From contig JAHDYR010000012.1 in the NCBI GenBank assembly GCA_019828565.1, positions 186,001 through 250,000 of the forward strand: DNA of 64,000 nucleotides, given 5' to 3'. Made by a program: the position numbers and the translations under genes. This DNA comes from Carpediemonas membranifera (lineage: Eukaryota; Fornicata). This document shows positions 44,683 through 54,249 of this stretch, piece after piece. The notes beneath the pieces are model-generated. The model worked only from the letters and a program-made list of their open reading frames with translations, ran no database searches and was not told the origin of the DNA. The number at the start of each line of letters is the position of its first letter. Positions within the stretch are counted from its first letter, which is position 1.

Positions 44683-46368
44683 CTATGTTACAATGCACGG
44701 CGTCCAGATCTCGGGCACGATATTCGCGCATCTAAAGTCGCTAGTGACCCACTCCACCGGGGTCGGCACGCTGACCACAGTCGGCCCGTGGACTCCGAGC
44801 TCCTCGTCCCAGTTCATCCCCAGCCCGTGCCAGCCAGCCTCCGTCTTCAGCCAGGCGTTGTCGTAGTTGGTCTTCATGCCGGTGACCTCCGCTCCGAGCT
44901 CCCACTTGACGAGGGTCCCGCCGCTGTGCCACGTGCCGCACGAGGTGCCGTTGTCCGCCCTGATGAACGCCCAGACGAACTCCTCGAGGACTGCGCCCTT
45001 AACGGGCCATGGCAAGTTGAGTGGGACCGCCGCGGGGCACTCGGTCAGGCCGTGGAGGAAGCGGCTGCCGAGCATGCCAACCTTGCCAGCGTACAGTAGC
45101 CGGTCGCCGCTGAGGAAGACGGTGAAGTCGGACATGCACCAGGCCCGGACCGCGGGGAAGGGCGCCTGGGTATAGTTCACGATGTCGTCCGTCGCCTGCC
45201 CGAGTCCCAGCTGGCCGTGGTGGTTGCGGCCGGCCAGCAGCATCTGGTCGCGGCATCGCACGGCCGTGTAGTCGGGGCAGCTCACGAGCTCCTCGGGGGT
45301 GAAGCGGGGCGGTAGTGTGACCTCTGTGAAGAGTCTGATCTGAGTCTTCATGTTGCCGAGGCCGAGACGACCGTGACTATTGTCTCCGGAGACGAGGGTG
45401 CCGACTGGCGTGACGATCATGGTCTCCCGATCGGACAGGAAGACAGATGTGACCAGCCCGTGTCTCTCAAGCCCGCCAAGCCTCTCCTCGAACTGGGCGA
45501 CGCGGGGCACGTCGGGGAAGGTGAGTCGGGTAGGGCATACGCTATCGTTGTGTCCAAGACCAAAGTTGAAGTGGCGGTTACTGCCCCAGCCGTACATGCC
45601 CCGGGGTGTGACGGCGAGTGACTGGGTGCCGACGGTGTGGAGCTCGATGACGGGGGGGACACGGACCCACTGGTACGTTGGGATAGTCGGTCCGCCCAGG
45701 ACTCCGCAGTTGCTGTGCTCGTTGTTGCCGCGAGCGAAGAGGCGGTTGGCGTACCTGCGGAAGAAAACGGGGCTGAACTTGTCGTTGACCTGCTCGGCGT
45801 GGCCGTCCTTCTCACCAATGTTTAGCGCAAAGAAGAACTTCTTGCACAAGAACCAGAGGCACTTGTTCTGGGTGGCAGGGCCCGTCTTACCGCACCTAGC
45901 AGCGTGCTCCCTGCTGGCGAGGTCGGGGTCGGCACCCGCACTCATCAACGTCGCCCAGCATGTGCCCTGGAGCAGCGTGTAGACAGTGTCCGGTAGCTCC
46001 TGTCCCGGTGATATCGGGATGTTCATCGACTGGGGTGCACCGTGGCGGAGGACGGTGATGGCTCGGTCAATGAGGGTCTTGGCGCGTGGATTCGTAAGAC
46101 CGGCCGCGGAGAGGCTGGAAAGATCAGTAACAAGCTGAAGGATACGTTTCTCGCAGCAGTAGGCTTTCGAAGGCAGGATTAGCGTTCGAGGCAAGCTTCT
46201 GCCGCTAGTTTCGTGCCAATACGCGGTTTGCAGGAGCGCGGGGATGTTGCCACTGACGTTCTGAGTACATTCCTGTGAGGATACTGCAAGGCGCCGCAAC
46301 AGTTGTTCGTTTGTGGGTTGTAGCGTTTGTGGAGAAGGCATCATGGGATTCGGATCTGATTTTGGCAA
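44683..46368 (-). CDS. RCC1-repeat protein
   Basis: The protein is 561 aa, starting MPKSDPNPMMPSPQ. The N-terminal 200 residues are helical and unrecognised. The rest is an RCC1-type beta propeller with blade signatures such as WGSNRHFNFGLGHN, SGDNSHGRLGLGN and AGRNHHGQLGLGQATDD. RCC1 repeats occur in Ran exchange factors and in many unrelated scaffolds. This copy has degenerate outer blades and no evident Ran-binding wedge, so I call only the fold. The final segment contains several Trp residues (EWVTSDFRCANIVPEIW). Confidence 0.75.
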   Translation of the reverse strand: MPKSDPNPMMPSPQTLQPTNEQLLRRLAVSSQECTQNVSGNIPALLQTAYWHETSGRSLPRTLILPSKAYCCEKRILQLVTDLSSLSAAGLTNPRAKTLIDRAITVLRHGAPQSMNIPISPGQELPDTVYTLLQGTCWATLMSAGADPDLASREHAARCGKTGPATQNKCLWFLCKKFFFALNIGEKDGHAEQVNDKFSPVFFRRYANRLFARGNNEHSNCGVLGGPTIPTYQWVRVPPVIELHTVGTQSLAVTPRGMYGWGSNRHFNFGLGHNDSVCPTRLTFPDVPRVAQFEERLGGLERHGLVTSVFLSDRETMIVTPVGTLVSGDNSHGRLGLGNMKTQIRLFTEVTLPPRFTPEELVSCPDYTAVRCRDQMLLAGRNHHGQLGLGQATDDIVNYTQAPFPAVRAWCMSDFTVFLSGDRLLYAGKVGMLGSRFLHGLTECPAAVPLNLPWPVKGAVLEEFVWAFIRADNGTSCGTWHSGGTLVKWELGAEVTGMKTNYDNAWLKTEAGWHGLGMNWDEELGVHGPTVVSVPTPVEWVTSDFRCANIVPEIWTPCIVT

Positions 46369-46542
46369 ACCGGGTCTGATCCGGTGGATGCGATTTTGAA
46401 AAGGCGATCTTGACGTCCCGGGACGAATCTATTTATCCTCCAGACAGGGGTCCCCCGATCTCTACACAGCCTTAGCAACCATCCGGCATATTCTTCATCA
46501 AGTCGGATATGATGACATCGGCCAAATCCGTCAAATCAAACT

Positions 46543-46549
46543 CTTTACT
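46543..46549 (-). terminator. AGTAAAG poly(A)-like signal overlapping the DMC1 stop
   Basis: On the minus strand AGTAAAG includes the TAA stop (46545-46547). It is one base off AGTRAAY. Confidence 0.4.
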
Positions 46550-47588
46550 CTGCGTCATTGATGCCAGCGGCGGTGATACAGTAGGTCGCCTCGGCCTCAG
46601 GTAGGTTGGGCGAGTCGTAGATCTTGCAAATACGGGCCTCGCCGCGACCCTTCCGCAGCGAGAGGCGTGTCGTCGACGCATGCGCCAAGATGTGGCCACC
46701 AATGGGCTTCTTCGGGTCTGCGGTGAACATGGCGGCGGCGCCGGGGTCGGCCACTACCTGGTTAGTGATGTATACGGCGACGTTGAACTCGTCAGACAAC
46801 TTCGTCAGCCGGGACATAAAAAACCCCAGCTTCTGCTGCCGCTCGGCCAGCTCACCCCTGCCGGAGAAATCGACTCTGAACAGGGCGGTCACGGAGTCGA
46901 CAATGATGAGGGCGAAGTGCTCCTCAGACATCTTGGCCGCGATGAGGGTCAGCAGCTCGATCTGCTGCTCGTGGGTGTACGCTCTGGCGTAGATGATGTT
47001 GTCCAGGGTGCTGCCGATGTCTACGTTGAACCGCTCGCATATGGGGCTGAGCCGCTCGGGTCTAAAAGTGCCCTCCGTGTCGAGGAAGATGACCTTGCCA
47101 CCACCCCCGTTCATGGATTTCGGGAGTTGTGCCGTGACAGCAAGGGTGTGGGCGATCTGGGTCTTGCCCGTTCGGAACTCACCGAACGCCTCTGTGATGG
47201 ACATGGACTCGATGCCACCACCGAGAAGGTTGTCCAGGTCGCGGCTGCCAGTCGAAATGCGGAGCACGCGGGTCCTCTTCTCTAGGTACTCGGAGCCGTT
47301 CATGAATGAGCCGCTTTCGCCGATCACCTTGTGGGCGGCTTCGATTGCTTTCTCAATCTTCGCATCGGAAAGGCCCTTGAGGGCTGCAAGGTCCTTTCGA
47401 GTGTTCATGAGCAGTGCTTCGAGTGTATGGATGCCACCTTCGCGTAGTTTCTTCACATCTCCAGCTCCAATGCCCACAGTTGTGAGTGTTTCGATGTGGT
47501 GGAACGAATTCTCAACGGTTTCTTCAAGTTCGTCATCAGTAACGTCTTCTTCATAATCCTCACGAGCCTTGCGCACACTAGAAGACAT
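46545..47588 (-). CDS. DMC1: Meiotic recombinase DMC1
   Basis: DMC1 is the meiosis-specific RecA/RAD51-family strand-exchange protein. The protein is 347 aa (human 340). It has an N-terminal HhH region ([28 protein letters not shown]), Walker A GEFRTGKT, Walker [11 protein letters not shown], and the loop region [17 protein letters not shown]1 rather than RAD51 is indicated by [18 protein letters not shown] and by [21 protein letters not shown], which follow the DMC1 version of these segments. The catalytic and DNA-binding elements are intact. Together with the KAR5-type gene at 51.9 kb it implies a sexual cycle. Confidence 0.9.
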   Translation of the reverse strand: MSSSVRKAREDYEEDVTDDELEETVENSFHHIETLTTVGIGAGDVKKLREGGIHTLEALLMNTRKDLAALKGLSDAKIEKAIEAAHKVIGESGSFMNGSEYLEKRTRVLRISTGSRDLDNLLGGGIESMSITEAFGEFRTGKTQIAHTLAVTAQLPKSMNGGGGKVIFLDTEGTFRPERLSPICERFNVDIGSTLDNIIYARAYTHEQQIELLTLIAAKMSEEHFALIIVDSVTALFRVDFSGRGELAERQQKLGFFMSRLTKLSDEFNVAVYITNQVVADPGAAAMFTADPKKPIGGHILAHASTTRLSLRKGRGEARICKIYDSPNLPEAEATYCITAAGINDAE

Positions 47589-47748
47589 ATTGCTGGTTTA
47601 ACGGCTGGTACCGAGCTTCTCGTCTGTCCGGCATACAAAACCCGCAACAAAACTGCGAACTGACTGTCGCGGCAGCAGGACGCACACACGCCAAATGCCC
47701 CAAACCGCTGCTTTAATAATGCTGCTGAGCCCATTCCCGAGTGCTCCC

Positions 47749-49245
47749 CTACATGGCCGCCATGCTTGACGAATACGGGTCCAGCCACAGGCCAGCGCTC
47801 GTCCGGACAGCGAAGAACGACCTCAGGTCCTTCTTAGTGCTCTTCTTCGTCCGGTCCGTCATGTCGAGGGGAATGCTGTCTGGCGTCCAATGGCGTGGTT
47901 CCTTCTCGGCACCGAAGAGGGTGAAGACGCGAATTGACCCGTCGCTGCTGCCCGAGGCGACCTTGTTGCCCCTAGACCCGAGGAACATGACCCGACCCCC
48001 GTGGGTGGCGACCACCCCCACCTGCTTTATGGCCGAGGGGCCCTGGAACTTGTCGAACTCCCATAGAGTCACGCAGTTCGACGAGTAGCCGTGGCCGACA
48101 CATATGGCATCTGCTGTCTCGGACCAGGCGATGGAGCAGAGCTGGGAGCGGGTGGCGACCTCGGCCAGCATCGCTCCAGTCCGGACGTCCCAGATCCGCA
48201 GCTTGCCGTCAGACGACCCGCCGCCTGTGGCAAGGTAGTGGGGCGACTGACAGGACCAGCCGAACGCCTTCACGGCAGCCTTGTGGCCGACTAGCCTGAC
48301 AGGTTTGGCCATTGGTGTCAGGTGGGGTGTCTTCCAGATAAAAACCCTCGCATCGTTCCCACCAGTGGCAAGATAGGACCCGTCGTGCGACCACTTCACG
48401 CCGCACACCTCGGCGTCGTGCGCCTGGGACTCGTGCATGATGGCACATCCGGCGATGAGGCGGCTGCCGGTGACCATGCGGTGATTCGACCTGGAAGCTA
48501 TTGACAGCAGCCGGGCCATGCTGAACGTGATGGCCGACCCGCGTCGCGTCCCCATCGTGATGTACTCGCCACATGGCCGGAACGAGAGCGCCGCGATCCG
48601 CCCGCAGTTGAGCTGGCATCGAAGCAGGAGTCTCCGGTCGTGCGCATCGAACATGACCAGCATGGACATCGTCGTGCCCGCCGCTACGATCGTCCCATCC
48701 GGGCTGACGGCCACAGAAGTGACAGTGTCCAGCTTGCGGCGGTGGGGCGGCAGCGTCGTCGGCAGGACGCGGACAGCTGCCTTGGTAAGTCCCGTCTCCG
48801 CCATGAGCGTGACCCTCTGGTCGTGTCCCACAGCGAAGTTGCCAGGGCCCCAGGCGACCGCGTTGAGGTAATAGTCGTCGGTGATCTTCAGATTGCGGAA
48901 GACATGGGTCGTGGTGACGTTCTCCAGGTCCCGATCGGCAGTGATGCCCAATGAGCCGGCCGGGCTGAGAGGACGGCGGGGGTTCTGGCCATAAGCTCTG
49001 GGATCACTCGACGGACGAGAAGTGTTGGCGTCCTCGAGGCCAGAAGAGGCGATAGAGCGGATCAATGACGTTGAATAAGCGTGCTCGTCGTTGGTATCGT
49101 CCGTGCATTCGGGCAAAACGATGGGAGTGTATATCTTGGGCTTCAATATTGGCGTGTCAACAGGTGACGCCGCCATCAAAGATCCAGGAGGGCTTCTGTA
49201 TGATAATGGAGGCGAAGATGCGTTTGAATAGCTGGCAAACATCAC
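47749..49245 (-). CDS. CDC20/CDH1-like WD40 protein
   Basis: The protein is 498 aa. After a disordered N-terminus of about 115 residues, the Fizzy-type entry motif ITDDYYLNAVAWGPGNFAVG leads into a seven-blade WD40 propeller, with the family-specific AVKAFGWSCQSPHYLATGGGSSDGKLRIWD. CDC20/CDH1 proteins recruit substrates to the anaphase-promoting complex. Two APC-contact elements are not visible: no DRYIP-like C-box in the N-terminus, and the C-terminus ends SSSMAAM rather than Ile-Arg. It may be a divergent activator, or a Fizzy-like WD40 protein with another job. Confidence 0.75.
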   Translation of the reverse strand: MMFASYSNASSPPLSYRSPPGSLMAASPVDTPILKPKIYTPIVLPECTDDTNDEHAYSTSLIRSIASSGLEDANTSRPSSDPRAYGQNPRRPLSPAGSLGITADRDLENVTTTHVFRNLKITDDYYLNAVAWGPGNFAVGHDQRVTLMAETGLTKAAVRVLPTTLPPHRRKLDTVTSVAVSPDGTIVAAGTTMSMLVMFDAHDRRLLLRCQLNCGRIAALSFRPCGEYITMGTRRGSAITFSMARLLSIASRSNHRMVTGSRLIAGCAIMHESQAHDAEVCGVKWSHDGSYLATGGNDARVFIWKTPHLTPMAKPVRLVGHKAAVKAFGWSCQSPHYLATGGGSSDGKLRIWDVRTGAMLAEVATRSQLCSIAWSETADAICVGHGYSSNCVTLWEFDKFQGPSAIKQVGVVATHGGRVMFLGSRGNKVASGSSDGSIRVFTLFGAEKEPRHWTPDSIPLDMTDRTKKSTKKDLRSFFAVRTSAGLWLDPYSSSMAAM

Positions 49246-49498
49246 ACTGGCTTATTCAGGATGCACGTCGTAAGGCTGCGCGAGAGATACATCAAATTTC
49301 TTGTTCTTATCTAAGATCTTGTCGATATTCGAAGGTCCAAACTCATGCCAAACGGCGTAGAATCTCCAGTGCCTGCTGCCTCCCTTTGAGCGCTAACCTC
49401 CTAGACATGCTCAGGCTCGACTGACCATGCCCGCGGCATGGCTGCCCCAAGCTCACCCACTCGAGCCGCACCTTTTAAATCATCCTACCGCCACGCCG

Positions 49499-51760
49499 CT
49501 AGTCATCAGACACGGATGACACGGTCTCGAGGCTGGGGTCCGGCCGGGTGCGGTGCCGCGCCCTTCCCGCCAGCACCCCAATGATTGCATCGAATCTCCT
49601 GTCGATATGGCTGAGCAGCTCGTCCTTCATCTCGCCCATGTCCCCCAAGGACGACAGGACGTCGCTGCTGTCCCCAACCACACTCGAACTGAAGCTGTTG
49701 ACCTCCGCCTCACCCCGGGCATGGAGCAGTCTCCTCCAACCCTGCCGCGCACCGAGGGTGAGGTGGTTTGGCTCGACCCCCTCCTCGATGTCTGCCGGCC
49801 TGACGAGGAGTGGCACCTCATCCGTCAGCTGCCCGTCCGGCCTCCTCCTTGGCGCTCTGGGCAATCCAGCAGGCCTGGTCCCGTTGGACGAGGACCGGCT
49901 GGGGTCTCGCCGCAGTTCACGGTAGGAGCCCTCGAAGCTGCGCCGCTCGTTCATCCACTGGAGCGCCTCGTGGGTCGAGTCCGATTCCGAGGAGGAGGAC
50001 GAGGATGTGTCCTTAACGAGGTGCTGCCAGCGCTTCTTGTCATTGCCGACACGGGTGGTGAACCTGTGTTTGCGGTCAAATCTATCGAATTTCTTAAGCA
50101 TCACATTAAAAATCTTATCTTCGAAGAAATCGTCCTGGATATGCTCTGACTGCTTGCCGAAGACAGAATCCCGCGAGTACTCGTAGGACTCCTCAATAAT
50201 GTGCACGAAAACGTTGAGCACACCGCAGATGAAGAGGGTGATGAAGCAGTAGAGGTAGGTGCGGCTGATGACCGGCGAGGCGAGGTAGATGGCGTCGTAC
50301 GTCTCGAGGATGACGTCGCCGTGAAGGACAGCGAAGAGGGTGACACAGGCCTGGCTGAAGTTGGAGAACTTGACGCTGTACTGGCTGAAGAGAGCGACGC
50401 CGCAGAGGGCGAACCCGAAGTAGATGGGCATGATGCTGACGATGAACTGCATCAGGATGGGGGCACCTCGGCGGAGGGTCATGACCAGCATGTAGTAGTT
50501 CTTATCGAACTCAAAGTACCGCAGCACATTGCAGAAGGCGAACAGGGCGCCTAGACCCATCATCAGGCGGACTGCGAGCTCGGGCACGTCGAAGTGCAGG
50601 ATAGAGCAGATGTCGAGCAGACACGCGGCAATGTTTGCGATGTTCCCGGTCATGGACAGGATGAACCAGAGGTTGAAGATGCGCAACTTCTGTCGGAGGG
50701 GCAGGTCCTCCCAGGTCAGGCCCTGCAGCCGTCTCTTCTGCCGCTCGGTCATGTTGGACAGCGATAGTCGCTTGCGGAGCAGATTGAAGAGCTGGATGGA
50801 CGCGATGATCGCACGTACCGCGAGGACTTCGCTGGCTACGGCGAGGATGATGAGCACAGTGTCGAGCAGCACCCGGAGTGGAAAGTGCGTCACCCCGAAC
50901 CACCATGCCCACGTGTTGCCCTTGTCGATCTTGCCCTCTGGCACAATTGTCACGGCAGCCCGACCGCCGTTGTGGTCGAGGTCGATATTGAGTGCAACCG
51001 ACCATGTATAGGGGACCTTCTTGTCACTCATGGGCCACAACATCTCGTGCTTCAGCTTGAACGTCATGGCGATAGAGTCTGCGTTGTCCAGGACCTCTAC
51101 CAGTCTATCATTAGCCAGGCTGAAGGGGTACAGGTCCGTCTCGTCGTGCCAACGCAGGGTAACAGGGACTGTGCTCCATGCCGTCCGGACCCCGAACGGG
51201 AGCCATGTGGAGTTCTGCATGAGTATGGTGACGTCTATGGGGTGGATGACACCGTTGTCCACCCGGTGGTCGAACTGGGTGAGCGACTGGCCCCCGATGC
51301 CGAAGTATGTGTCCTGGAAGGTCGTGGCGATGGAACGGAGGTCATCAGTAGTCACGGCGAACCAGGACTGCTCCTTGTTGGCGTTCTCACCGGCGACAGG
51401 GTCGATGAATCGCTGCTTGATCGTATACTGCACAGATGTGGCGTAATCTGAGAAGTCGTTGAAGGGGATGGTGATTTGGACGAAGCACATGACCAGGATT
51501 AGTACATGTAGAACAAATTTGGTGGGGAACCTGCCGTGGTACTTCCACTTGGCCCAGGGAGACAGGAAGAACTTGTCCTCGGCCGTGAGAGGCCGTCTCT
51601 GAAGAAAGTAGATGCGTGGCCACTTTCTTTTCCTATGTAAAGGCTCGCTTGCGCGTGAAAACCGCAACATCGCTGATTCTCCGCGTTGCAGCGTCAGCAC
51701 AAGCCGTTCCGTTTTGAGTAATTCAACGGCTGACCAACGATTGCCACGAGATCGGCCCAA
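49499..51760 (-). CDS. Mucolipin (TRPML) cation channel
   Basis: The protein is 753 aa from the first ATG; MLRFSRASEPLH is an alternative start. TRPML channels release Ca2+ and other cations from endolysosomes. The N-terminus matches the family: EDKFFLSPWAKWKYHGRFPTK just before the first membrane helix LHVLILVMCFVQI. A large luminal domain follows, then five more helices. The pore segment is FSQACVTLFAVLHGDVIL, equivalent to the mucolipin LFSLINGDD filter. The cytosolic tail is long, Arg/Ser-rich and unlike animal tails. Confidence 0.85.
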   Translation of the reverse strand: MGRSRGNRWSAVELLKTERLVLTLQRGESAMLRFSRASEPLHRKRKWPRIYFLQRRPLTAEDKFFLSPWAKWKYHGRFPTKFVLHVLILVMCFVQITIPFNDFSDYATSVQYTIKQRFIDPVAGENANKEQSWFAVTTDDLRSIATTFQDTYFGIGGQSLTQFDHRVDNGVIHPIDVTILMQNSTWLPFGVRTAWSTVPVTLRWHDETDLYPFSLANDRLVEVLDNADSIAMTFKLKHEMLWPMSDKKVPYTWSVALNIDLDHNGGRAAVTIVPEGKIDKGNTWAWWFGVTHFPLRVLLDTVLIILAVASEVLAVRAIIASIQLFNLLRKRLSLSNMTERQKRRLQGLTWEDLPLRQKLRIFNLWFILSMTGNIANIAACLLDICSILHFDVPELAVRLMMGLGALFAFCNVLRYFEFDKNYYMLVMTLRRGAPILMQFIVSIMPIYFGFALCGVALFSQYSVKFSNFSQACVTLFAVLHGDVILETYDAIYLASPVISRTYLYCFITLFICGVLNVFVHIIEESYEYSRDSVFGKQSEHIQDDFFEDKIFNVMLKKFDRFDRKHRFTTRVGNDKKRWQHLVKDTSSSSSSESDSTHEALQWMNERRSFEGSYRELRRDPSRSSSNGTRPAGLPRAPRRRPDGQLTDEVPLLVRPADIEEGVEPNHLTLGARQGWRRLLHARGEAEVNSFSSSVVGDSSDVLSSLGDMGEMKDELLSHIDRRFDAIIGVLAGRARHRTRPDPSLETVSSVSDD

Positions 51761-51881
51761 TATTCCGCTCCATATCTCCTGCGCTGGGTCTTGTTTAGTC
51801 TACCTCCGACTCGACCGGTTCATTTCTGAGACTGCGAGTGCCCATGAAGAACTTTAGAAACATCTTTGATCACAGGTCCCT

Positions 51882-53696
51882 TCACTCGTCATCAGTCATA
51901 CCGTCATACTCGAACGCCTGCCCGATCGCCCCCAGGATCCGCATCACACGCTTGTCCTTGGGCGCCGGTCCTGCCATATTCTGCACCTTACCCATCGGTG
52001 AGGGTGACAGAGCAGGATCACCGGCCGGAGCTTGGTTGCTGCTGTTAGCCCTGGGAATGAGCCTGGCACGGGGCATTCTCATGGGCAGCGGCGTCGGGAC
52101 CCGCGGGGGGAGGCCGAGGGACTGCTGTATGGCGGTCACCATGTCTACCTGCTTCTTGTATATCGACATGATCTGGAGATTCAGTAAGGCTGCTGGGTCG
52201 TTATATGAGATCATCTTATGGACCCCGAACACCACCAGGGCGGTGAACCCGACCCACCGGATGGCGTCGGCCGGGTTGACGCCCAGGCCGGTCGACTGTG
52301 CTGGGGGAGTAACGCGTGTCATGGCAAAGCGGTCCACCACCAGCACTGCCAGCAAGCCCATTAGCAGCACAATCCGGCAGTCCTTGAGTCGACGCGTGGC
52401 CGTCACCAGATAGATCGCCGTGGCCGCGATGACGTATGATAACAGCGTCCTCACATGCCCAACCTCCCCTAGTACCCGCCTCGTCAGCAACACGAGGTGC
52501 TCGACCCGTCCCAGGACCGTGTGCTGGAAGTCATCCAGCATCTCCCGCTGACTCTCGAGTCGGGCTTGGGTGTCCTCGGCCAGGCCGTTGAGCTGCGTCA
52601 GGGATATGAAGGCGCGGCTGAACTCCTCGTGCTGCCGCGCAGCGAGGGCTGAGAGGCCGTCTAGCGCCTGTGTCTGGCCGTCGAGCAGGGTCTGCTGAGC
52701 CTCAGTCAGGCCCGCCAACACCGCCTGGGCGTCGGCAATGGCACTTGAAACCGCATGGATGCTGGTTGTTAGCGCCTCTTCGGCCGCCTCGATGCCGTGT
52801 TCCAGGACCTTGTGCTGCTTAGCCTGCTCGGCGTGGTCCTCGGCCGCCTCTGTCGAGAGCTGGGTGAGGACCTTCAGACTGGCCTCCAGTGGGACCAGAG
52901 AGTCCACCAGTGCGGCCTGGGCATTCGCCAGAGCGTCGACTCTGGACGAGGTGAGGTTGACTGACGTCAGGGTCTGGCTGTTGATGGACCGCAGCACGCG
53001 ATGCGACTCGGTCAGGCCCCCCACGAAGTCAGCAATGCGGGCACTCATGTCACTGAGGTCGTTCAGCCTGTCCTGGGACCTGCTGAATGCGTCTGTCTGC
53101 TTGGCATCGAGCTCCTCGATGCTGTCTCCGACCGAGGTGACCGAGGAAGCAAGGGTGGCTACGGACGCCGCCTGGTCTCGAACCGAGATGGACAGCCTGC
53201 TATGGTCGGCATGGAGCTGCGCCAGGGTGAACACAGTGTCGTTCGACGCGTCGTATAGCCTATTGATCGTTTTCTCCGCCTCATCCTGGAAATCCTTCTG
53301 ACTGAGGAAGAAACAGAGGTCGTCCAGGTGGAGGAAGAACGAAGTGTACGTGTCGAAGGCGATGGGAAGCGCGGACATGCGCTGGGTGCACCGGGCGATG
53401 TTCTCGGACCTCTTGCAAGGAAACGTGTCCAGGCCGCTCCGTTCGAGGTGGCAGTTGGCAAGCTCAAAGGCAAGGCGCTGCTGATCATGGTCCTTCATGT
53501 GTTTGCAGCCCTTTCCCTTCGTCAGGGTGCGGAAGACGCGCTTGTAGCATGGGCTCATGACGCTCTGCTCCTCCATCTCCTCAACGAGCGATTCTCCTGA
53601 GGATAGGAGGGTGTTCGCAGCCTCGATGTCCATCTCATAGGCATGGATGGCTTGTGCCAATACCAGTATGGCCAGGAAGGTGAGAAGAGCCTTCAT
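51882..53696 (-). CDS. KAR5/GEX1/Brambleberry-type nuclear fusion protein
   Basis: The protein is 604 aa with a clear signal peptide (MKALLTFLAILVLAQAIHA). Then comes the cysteine-bearing KAR5 domain: SPCYKRVFRTL, a KGKGCKHM element, RLAFELANCHLERSGLDTFPC, IARCTQRM and YTSFFLHLDDLCFFLSQKDFQ, matching the conserved cysteine pattern of GEX1/Brambleberry/Kar5. A long coiled coil follows (about 150-420), then three C-terminal hydrophobic helices (SYVIAATAIYLV, IVLLMGLLAVLVV, WVGFTALVVFGV). These proteins sit in the nuclear envelope and drive fusion of gamete nuclei. Confidence 0.82.
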   Translation of the reverse strand: MKALLTFLAILVLAQAIHAYEMDIEAANTLLSSGESLVEEMEEQSVMSPCYKRVFRTLTKGKGCKHMKDHDQQRLAFELANCHLERSGLDTFPCKRSENIARCTQRMSALPIAFDTYTSFFLHLDDLCFFLSQKDFQDEAEKTINRLYDASNDTVFTLAQLHADHSRLSISVRDQAASVATLASSVTSVGDSIEELDAKQTDAFSRSQDRLNDLSDMSARIADFVGGLTESHRVLRSINSQTLTSVNLTSSRVDALANAQAALVDSLVPLEASLKVLTQLSTEAAEDHAEQAKQHKVLEHGIEAAEEALTTSIHAVSSAIADAQAVLAGLTEAQQTLLDGQTQALDGLSALAARQHEEFSRAFISLTQLNGLAEDTQARLESQREMLDDFQHTVLGRVEHLVLLTRRVLGEVGHVRTLLSYVIAATAIYLVTATRRLKDCRIVLLMGLLAVLVVDRFAMTRVTPPAQSTGLGVNPADAIRWVGFTALVVFGVHKMISYNDPAALLNLQIMSIYKKQVDMVTAIQQSLGLPPRVPTPLPMRMPRARLIPRANSSNQAPAGDPALSPSPMGKVQNMAGPAPKDKRVMRILGAIGQAFEYDGMTDDE

Positions 53697-53904
53697 GTGT
53701 GTTCAAAACTGACGAAATTCTCGGGGCCAGAAGATGCGCGTTTATGATAGGGTCCAAAGGAACCGACGTAGACCATAACAAAGTGACTTCAGGACGCATG
53801 TTGACTACACAGCGATGACGAGGACCCATAACGGCCTGGGACGAATGCGGGATTGGGATGATGCACTGAGGCATGTCCAGAATACGACGATAGTAGCCAG
53901 CTGC

Positions 53905-54201
53905 TCAGCCTTCATTCGTCGTCGAAAGCGGCAGGTTCAGCAACAGGCTCAGCAACTCCTCGCCCTTGGAGTGCTTTTGGCTACGAATGATCTCAGCGTA
54001 GTACTGGAGGGCGCTGGAATCAGCCATCCTCTCATCATTCATCTTCTTACGCTCAGAAACATCATCCTCTACCTCTTCGCTCACATATTGATGCTTGGAG
54101 ACAAAAATGGCTTCCTTGATGACTCTATCTCGCAATAGAGGGTCAATATTCGGAGAAATAGACTGAGCAAGCTCTCTAAGATGCTCTATATGCGACATCA
54201 C
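53905..54201 (-). CDS. Unrecognised small helical protein
   Basis: This is a 98-aa ORF starting MMSHIEHLRELAQSI or one codon in. It is acidic and helical (EVEDDVSERKKMNDERM) with no membrane segment. It lies between the KAR5-type and SNARE genes in a gap that would otherwise be 550 nt, and it ends in a clean TGA. I cannot name a family; it may be real because its amino-acid composition is protein-like. Confidence 0.4.
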   Translation of the reverse strand: MMSHIEHLRELAQSISPNIDPLLRDRVIKEAIFVSKHQYVSEEVEDDVSERKKMNDERMADSSALQYYAEIIRSQKHSKGEELLSLLLNLPLSTTNEG

Positions 54202-54242
54202 GCTGTGGTCGTCTTGTATAGTCGGACTCCGGTTAAACTGCG

Positions 54243-54249
54243 ATTTACT
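54243..54249 (-). terminator. AGTAAAT poly(A)-like signal overlapping the SNARE stop
   Basis: On the minus strand AGTAAAT includes the TAA stop (54245-54247). It is an exact AGTRAAY match. Confidence 0.5.
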
